A stretch of 64,000 nucleotides of DNA. It comes from Ignelater luminosus. Its lineage: Eukaryota > Arthropoda > Insecta > Coleoptera > Elateridae. Of this stretch, positions 57,590 through 64,000 are shown piece by piece (the first letter of the stretch is position 1; every line of letters begins with the position of its first letter). The notes beneath the pieces were generated by a model. That model was given only the letters and a program-made list of their open reading frames with translations. It was not told the DNA's origin and made no database searches. A program made the position numbers and the translations under genes. The stretch lies in contig VTPC01000791.1 in assembly GCA_011009095.1 (NCBI GenBank), forward strand, positions 528,333 to 592,332. Direction: 5' to 3'.

Positions 57590-58660
57590 GCCACGCATTC
57601 TGCAGTGTAGCAGCAGAAAATCCAATAGAGATAAAAAAAGAATTCCAGTGTACTGGCGAAACGACACCATCGCTAACCTACACAAAATTCGATATGTGAC
57701 GAAGACTGCACGAAACGGGCGAATCTAAGAAAAGTTATAATGAAGGTTAAAAATGATGCCTGAGGAACTGTGTAATAGCATAAAGATGCAAAAAAATTAT
57801 TCCTTAACGATGAGGTAATTGGTTGGAATACATTTATTCCTAAGCAGAGTATGCTGGACGATATAAACGAGTTTACAGAAGAAGAGTTAAGCCGTGCTGT
57901 CCTTAAATGAAGGTACCACCAGAAATTGCACAAATGACAACCCTGAAGCACCCGCAATCTTTTCTACAGGTGATAAACAAGAGCCTCCGTTAACAGGGAG
58001 TTTCCGAAACCATGAAAGAAAGGTAGACTGGCTTTGCTGGAGAAACCTAAAAAAGCAATAATTTATTAAATACCGTCGTAAAGATTTATGAGCACTTAAT
58101 AAGGCAAACAATAGAATAAAAAATGAAAATGAAAGGGAGAGCTTTAAATAATAAACAATTCGGCAAAAAGCAGAAGCACCATACAAGCTATGCAATTGGT
58201 AGAAAAAGCAGCGCTGGACATAAACTCTGGTCATTACAGAAGTAGAGAAGTCACTATTGACATTAAGAACGCTTTGATCAGCGTACTTGCGAAAGAAACA
58301 ATCGAAGAGCTCATTAACAAAGGATTTTCAAACTACGCAAAATGAATGGGTTGCTGTCACGAATAAAAAAAAATAAAAAAACCGAGCGAGGATCAATCCT
58401 TCGTCCAATTCTATGAAATATCTATGCCAACACTGATGACATCCCAACTAAATGATAAAGCTAATTACGTCAGAAATACAAACAAAAAAACTGCAATTAG
58501 CCCCAGAAAAGACAAAAGCGGTCATGTTGATAGCTACAGTAGTGGCAATCCGTCTTCAACAACGCAGAGTGAAAATTGTAAAGTGATTTTCGGCTCGCCC
58601 GTCTATAAATGTAATGCGATTCTTCTCAAAACTTAATGAAAATTAAACACAATAATAAAT
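57590..58660 (+). pseudogene. Decayed R1-like LINE reverse transcriptase, N-terminal part
   Basis: Across several frames the + strand gives ..EELSRAVL, EIAQMTTLKHPQSFLQVINK, GVSETMKER with KVDWLCWRNLKK, KYRRKDL and then HLIRQTIE, GRALNNKQFGKKQKHHTSY and VTIDIKNALISVLAK. These recall the RT fingers block (INKSLREG..P..WK..RV.LL.KP), the LS..QFGFRKGRST block and the DV.NAFNS block of R1/jockey-type LINEs. Many stops and frame changes; inactive. Confidence 0.7.
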
Positions 58661-59340
58661 AACACATTTACAATTTGCTACACACCGTAATTGTCTTCTT
58701 GTTGCAGATTGTACACCATAAAATCCCATTTTAAGTGTCTGTATAGCAAAATTAATCGTTAATACCACCGAAGATTAGGAATTAGAAGTGTTGGGTGAAG
58801 ATAACCTAAAAGCATCATCAACAGATTTCTGTAGTTGACAGTTGATTTCCACTTAAAAACCATAATTACTACTTAGAAAATTATTTGAAACTGTATATTT
58901 CCTATTTAGTTGTAACAATTTTAGTAAAATAAACGTGCAATTTTTGTGGGAAGCGTTTTATTTGATCATTCGCATTGAAACGTCAAAACCGAATGAAAAC
59001 AAAATCGAATGTAAGCAATAACCGATATAGCTCTCTTTTCCTTACGCTAGAAAACGTCAATGACGTGTGTTAATGATAAATTCATAGGATATTTAAAGAG
59101 CTCTTGGGTAAATTACAGTGTTGCCAGACGTGGGGATTTCTCCGCACATGCGGGGAAATTGATTAAAAGTTATTAAAAGTGAAGATGTGAGGAATTAAAT
59201 ACTTTATTGGGAATGTTCTTTACTTTTTTTATTGTATAACAACAGTGAAACCAAATTAAGATCAGTTTAAAACAAAAATTTTTAAATTCATTTTAGAAGA
59301 TTATCATTTTTAAAATTAATTTACAGATTGATGATTCAGT
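58660..59340. other. Unassigned sequence between two LINE parts
   Basis: Contains an AGTGTTGCCAG end-like motif at about 59117 similar to 19252. No gene. Confidence 0.4.
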
Positions 59341-60170
59341 AGTTAATAACATAGTTGATAAAATGAATACAAGACTTTATATTCCCATCCTGTGGACATT
59401 CTATACGATGGGGTACTGACATTTAATCTGCCGGAAAACTGTTTTATGCGGATAATTTCGCCTTAGTAGTTAATGAGTTATCAGATATCAAACAAGCCTG
59501 GATGAGAAAACATGATCTCGATATAGCCCCAACAAAAATCGAAGCAGTCATTGTAAAGGGACACAATAAAAGGCAAGATATCAGGTTTAGGATTGGAGAT
59601 GCAAAGACCATCAAAGAAGGCCAAATATCTTGGTGCATGGATAATATAAAAGTAGAAAAACAAGTTGCATAGAAGACCGAACGAATGATAAGTGTGCCTT
59701 GATCAAATGCCCAACATAGGGGGACCTGGTAGCTATAAAAGACGAATCCTAAATGGGGTGATGCAGTTCAACATATATAGTGCCAGTATGACGGGACGTA
59801 CTAAGCTTTGCCAAGTACGAGCGTATTTTGGACAGTTTGCACAAAAGAATGCTGATATGCATCAAATAGAATAGTCTCTACGAAGGCATTATACGTCAAA
59901 GCAAGAGTAGTATCTATAGGACTAAGAGGCCCAGAAACTATAAAAAGAGAAAGGAAGAGGGTATTATTTCCAAAGAGAGAAACTCATTATGCTAACATGG
60001 CAGAGAAATTGGAAGCGGAACAGAGGAAAGGCGAAGTGAACAAAAAAGTTAATTCCAAAAATTAATCAGTGGATGGATGAATAGGACATGGACCCTTTGG
60101 ACTTTCACTTTAAGAATTGGAAAAAAGAACGAACGACGAGAACGAGACGGACTTAATCTTGTAACGTAAC
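59340..60170 (+). pseudogene. Decayed LINE reverse transcriptase, YADD region to C-terminus
   Basis: After LICRKTVLC there is LYADNFALVVNELSDIKQAW (YADD changed to YADN), MRKHDLDIAPTKIEAVIVKG and RQDIRFRIGDAKTIK, in the order of the RT palm and thumb of R1-like LINEs. A further frame reads IVSTKALYVKARVVSIGLRG. It probably continues the copy at 57590, separated by about 680 bp of unrelated sequence. Confidence 0.75.
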
Positions 60171-60379
60171 TTTGCGCTACATATATTTTCTTGTTTCTCA
60201 AAAAAACAACAATAAAAAAAGAATCAAAGTCGGGAAACGAAACAGCGAAAACATCAGCTAATTAACACCAGCAGCTTCACCTAAATAAGGAAGAACATAT
60301 TCCTCCAACAAGGAATCGTAATCGTAAAACACCAGTTCCTACTGACGCCACACAGCATCCCAATTCAATGATTTTATTG

Positions 60380-61400
60380 AATAAAATTATACTTAAAGTA
60401 AGTACACGACATACGTGTGGGTACCCACACAATCAAAAGAGAAGAATTTTCCTCTTCTAACCTCACTCAATTAACTAACAAGAGGATCACCCTTTTCAAG
60501 CAGAATAGATAACACTAGGGAATCAAATCTCCCTAAGAACCTCTAAACAACTGTGAACCTCAGACTTTCCACTCCATTAGGAGCGAATCACCTCCCCAAC
60601 GGTGATCCTAAGACCGAGTACGGAGCAGAAAAATTCCAAACCGACGCGGTCACAACCGCATCTTCAGTTCAGCCAACGCTGAGACCTCCTCCAAATCAAA
60701 AAACCGACGATCAAAAAAATAAACTAAAACCAAGCCGAATTCACCAAGCTCCTCTTGACACAGACCTGAAAGAAATTTAAATCACAAACAAGATGACGGG
60801 GGGAATGTAAGATCGTTCCGTCCCCCCAAGTAACCTCTCAAGACGAGAACCTGAGTTAAAGTAAAGAACAAGGTGGAAGTGTTCCTTTTAGTGGCCGCTT
60901 CGTCACCCAACCAACCTCCCATCCAACGAACATGATGGTGGAGTTCGTCTGAAGTGGTCGTTCCGTCGCCCATCCAACCTAACCTAGCAGGTCGACTTAC
61001 TCGCATCTGTTGGAGGTTACTCACATAAAATCTTCTCAGGTAATCACCAGTTAAATTAACTAAATCCTACACCAAGGGGTTAATGACTACACATACTTCA
61101 TACCTTCATATTGCCACAGACCCCGAGAAGCAGCAAAGTTTCTCTTCAACACATGCTCACCCGTTCTAAACAAACGAGGTCTCTCAAAAAGAACTCTCCT
61201 GTAAGAGGGGCGGTCCAAAACAGAGCCCGACAAAGCAGCAAGCTTCTTCCTGAGCGTAGCAGGAGGAAGAGTTTTCTGCACAACGAGATGACCCCTTAGT
61301 TACCGCCAGTTGTTCGATCGGAAGAGCTCTAGGTGTCGACAGTGAAGGAATTCTATCACCGTAGGGTTTCTTGAAAAAAGCATGGACCATCTCCAACCAC
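60380..61400. other. Degenerate retroelement sequence of uncertain frame
   Basis: Lies downstream (minus strand) of the gag-like remnant. On the + strand GACGGGGGGAATG at 60794 looks like a polypurine tract followed by TGTAAGATCG, a possible LTR start in the opposite orientation. I cannot settle which strand is coding. No protease or reverse transcriptase motif was found. Confidence 0.35.
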
Positions 61401-61422
61401 CTTTTCCAATCCCCTTTGTCCG

Positions 61423-62408
61423 TTAACAGAACCACTCTGGAACGAGAAGTTTGAGCGGAAATTGAAATCCGCCGTGATCAAAAGGTAGAAGCCTGGTGAA
61501 ACCGGGGACAGAGCCCGGAGCTACCCTTCGGTATCCACACCGATTACATTTGTTCCCTCTAGACCAACGACAGTAATGGAAATGGTGACCCCTTTGGCGA
61601 CAGTAACAACACTTGTGAAGACCTCGTGGATTTAACAACCTTTTTACTTCCTGTCCTACTACTCTTCTCATTTCTGTCATTCTCTGAAACAACTTGAGAC
61701 ACTCCTTTCGATTGAGAAGAAGTCTTATAAACGATTTCCGGAAGCAACAAACTCTGTGGACGATATCCAGTGGAACTGGAGAATGACCCCGAGGTTGTCT
61801 CCCTGGAAGGAATTGACTCGCACCCCATCTGAATCAGAAGACTATGTTCTGAAAGATCTATTAGAAAATCCAACCCCGGAGTCTCGGTCACTTCAGATAA
61901 AGTGATGAGGTTCTTAAAGGTCTAAAACATTGCCTTGGCGTTAGACCTCGTCACTGGACCCCGAAGACAAACTTGACTGACTACAGTTAGAAGAGACACC
62001 TAAACAATCTAGCTGAGGCTTACTGAGGAAAGGAACACTCTTCTCTAGTATCTGCAGGATTGGGTCATTTAGAACGCAGAACTCTGCAATCACTCCCTGA
62101 TACCTTTGCTGCGTTAGATGGTTCGCGAACCTTTCGTTGATCTCTTCCTGTAAGTCTATAATCACGGCAAACTCGTCACTATAAACATCTCCGCTAAAAG
62201 TATCAAGTAGATCTTGCACGTTTAAACTGCAACCTCCAAAATCACGCTGCGGATAGGGCAACCAGTACTGGCTCAAGACGTCCATAATTTTCTTAGAAGC
62301 TATAAAAAAAAAGCTCCCAAAAATTAACACGTCCTGGTCCTGAAATACGTCCCAACTGCCTATTTCAATCAATCTAACAATTATTGTATATATAACCTCG
62401 GGCTCCAC
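61423..62408 (-). pseudogene. Gypsy-type gag remnant with a CCHC zinc knuckle
   Basis: The minus strand from 62408 has an open frame of 155 codons (MEPEVIYTIIVRLIEIGSWD...), then a second frame with KGVSQVVSENDRNEKSS and a third (61692-61423) with RGLHKCCYCRQRGHHFHYCR. The last contains an exact C-X2-C-X4-H-X4-C zinc knuckle at about 61611-61570, followed by a damaged second knuckle (NKCNRCGYRRV). Such paired knuckles occur in insect LTR-retrotransposon gag proteins. At least two frameshifts; no pol is seen. A primer-binding site of the same orientation lies upstream at 62832. Confidence 0.7.
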
Positions 62409-62831
62409 GTCTAGGCGTCAATTATGTAACGTAACCTTGTATTACAATCTAGATGAGAAGCTGAGACCAGAACTAACGGCAGAAAAAGTCGTAAATATCA
62501 TGCCTGGCGATAGACAAAACCAGAAGGCGATATACAGTTATATAAAGAAGGTGATATATACAAAAGAGAAAGACGGGGCAGATAATGTGAGAACACAAGG
62601 AATTAGAATAATAGGAGAAAACTGGAACAGAGAGGTTGTAGTTGTTTAACTCGAGTTAAATGAGGTTATGTTAGCTAACATTTGGTTACTTTTAATAAAA
62701 TGGGATTATGTTAAAATCAAAAACACAACTTGCAATGTAAATTTTCAATTTTCAAATTCTAATAATCCAAGCGACCAAAATGATCTAGAACGAAAATATT
62801 AGCTGTTTTGTGCGTACGGTAAGTTTTCACG

Positions 62832-62849
62832 GCCCCACGTTGGGCGCCA
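62832..62849 (-). promoter_or_regulatory. Retrotransposon primer-binding site, copy 2
   Basis: TGGCGCCCAACGTGGGGC on the minus strand, preceded by GGATAACAA, a plausible LTR end (..CA). The 5' LTR would therefore start to the right of 62850 and the gag remnant follows in the correct direction. Confidence 0.65.
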
Positions 62850-63060
62850 TTGTTATCCAAAATTTGAAACACAGTAGTTCTGATCAAAATGTTTCGTAAA
62901 AAATTCAAACTGTCACTTTTCGCCCATATAGGTGCCTCCCACTTTTCTAAGGGCAGATCGCACATTCGTCCTTGGGAGTCCAAACAAGTGGAAAATCGAA
63001 AGTGATTTATTATGACTGTTATGTTATTACAGGTAAGCTTGTAAAACAAAGTTTTATGGT
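62850..63060 (-). other. Probable 3' part of a gypsy-type 5' LTR
   Basis: Inferred only from its position upstream of the primer-binding site on the minus strand. I did not find a second LTR copy in the window. Confidence 0.35.
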
Positions 63061-63199
63061 TTGCTATGGATTACTCTGAAAAAAAAGCATTTAAAGTCAC
63101 CGGATATTTCCCTCCAAGTTTCAGTCAATTACATCGACGAATAAAATCGTCTCACTGTAGTTATAACCCTTTTGATAAATTCGTGATTGCACATTTTAA

Positions 63200-63430
63200 A
63201 GAGGCTCATTCTTTATTCCAACGCGGCTGTTGATTAAGTGAGAAACGGTCTCATAAAATAGATCTTCAAGGGCATGATTGACATTTACAAATTTATTCTC
63301 ATAACCTCATTGAGCGCGTCTGGGATGAGTTTGAAAGCCGATTATGACCCAGATCCCAAATTGAATTATCTCTTACGGTCTATATAAATTTCTGCAAAAT
63401 TTTATCACCATCTAATAGATAGTTTTTCTA
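63200..63430 (+). pseudogene. Small Tc1-like transposase C-terminal remnant
   Basis: The + strand contains IDLQGHD and then HNLIERVWDEFESRL, matching the SPDLNPIE.VWDEL..R block at the end of Tc1-like transposases, followed by ISLSTV-like and KILSPSNR residues. Stops interrupt it. Confidence 0.55.
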
Positions 63431-63767
63431 GAGGGGTGGAAGTTGTTATAGCAACGCCACGCCATATTGATTAGAATAAACTGATGTCTTTACTAAAAAG
63501 TTACGTAGTGTTATTAGATTCAATGACAAGTTTGTTAAAAATAATATGGAAATTCTGATACTGATTTTAAATAACAAAAGCGGTTAATAAATAAAAGAAA
63601 CACCAATACATGCATCTTACATTTATAATAAATTACACACAATGAAGACTTTATTATAAACCGCAACTACTAATAACAACGACTTCTTAATTAAGTATTC
63701 AGGTCATGTACCACCATGCAAATAACACGACCATTCGACACCACAAGTTTTATTGCCATTCATGCTG

Positions 63768-64000
63768 ATTCACGATCGTATTTGCAAATAACCGTCTTTA
63801 CTTTCCTACAGTAAGACGAGTAGTATATCTGGTCTTTATATATTTAGCAACTTTATCGTAAAACCTTTTAAACTTTTTGGTCGATCTGACGAACAGGTCG
63901 AGAGGTCCGACGTCGATTCTCGATTGGACGTGGATCCCGACCATGCTGCGTTTCCTTTTACGGTCGAGTCGTCATCTGGACTTGAAGAATCACCTCCCCC
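63768..64000 (+). other. Open frame running off the window edge
   Basis: A frame without stop from 63768 to the end; its last part is strongly acidic (FGRSDEQVERSDVDSRLDVD, then a Ser/Glu-rich stretch). There is no ATG. A possible splice acceptor (CTTTCCTACAG) ends near 63811. It could be an exon or a retroelement gag part. I do not recognise it. Confidence 0.25.

Noticed and set aside
1..64000. CRISPR arrays, operons, riboswitches and bacterial terminators
   Set aside because: None seen; the sequence is eukaryotic with spliced genes. The tandem repeats present lack the repeat-spacer pattern.

Overview
This is nuclear DNA of an insect, or at least an arthropod. The evidence is AT-rich sequence, GT-AG spliced animal neuronal genes, and a dense mix of Tc1/mariner, hAT, Harbinger-like, BEL/Pao, gypsy-like and LINE remnants. 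The order cannot be fixed from the sequence alone. Nothing prokaryotic is present.

Two conserved host genes are convincing, and both products act at the presynaptic terminal. On the + strand, 6837-16000 carries the last nine exons of a voltage-gated calcium channel alpha-2/delta subunit; its N-terminal exons lie left of the window. On the - strand, 56065-32543 carries a ten-exon liprin-beta gene with a coiled coil and three SAM domains. The genes converge tail to tail across about 16.5 kb of repeats. All liprin-beta exon junctions keep phase. The alpha-2/delta junctions also keep phase, but the 15636/15673 junction makes an in-frame TGA.

Layout: 1-6836 holds decayed mariner-like copies and a BEL/Pao remnant, including an element with about 255-bp terminal inverted repeats (2987-4814). 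8565-15382 is one large alpha-2/delta intron. It contains a ZBED/hAT fragment, a GC-rich minisatellite, and a 112/124-bp satellite array split by a 2.8-kb hAT element with a perfect 8-bp target duplication. 16146-32542 is intergenic, with several MITE-like elements and a 2.78-kb TIR element without coding capacity. 36161-43880 is a liprin-beta intron with a Tc1/mariner-superfamily element (37940-40913). That element encodes a two-exon transposase with an intact frame and a DD82E catalytic spacing; a second copy of its target sequence nearby confirms its ends. 44654-54741 is another intron with mariner remnants, tandem repeats, a GC-rich dispersed repeat and an 18-bp minisatellite. 56200-64000 is mostly retroelement debris.

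The best candidate for a little-described system is the DD82E element at 37940-40913. The second is the satellite in the alpha-2/delta intron, which carries 14 copies of the palindrome TTACGTAA, a PAR/E4BP4-type bZIP site.
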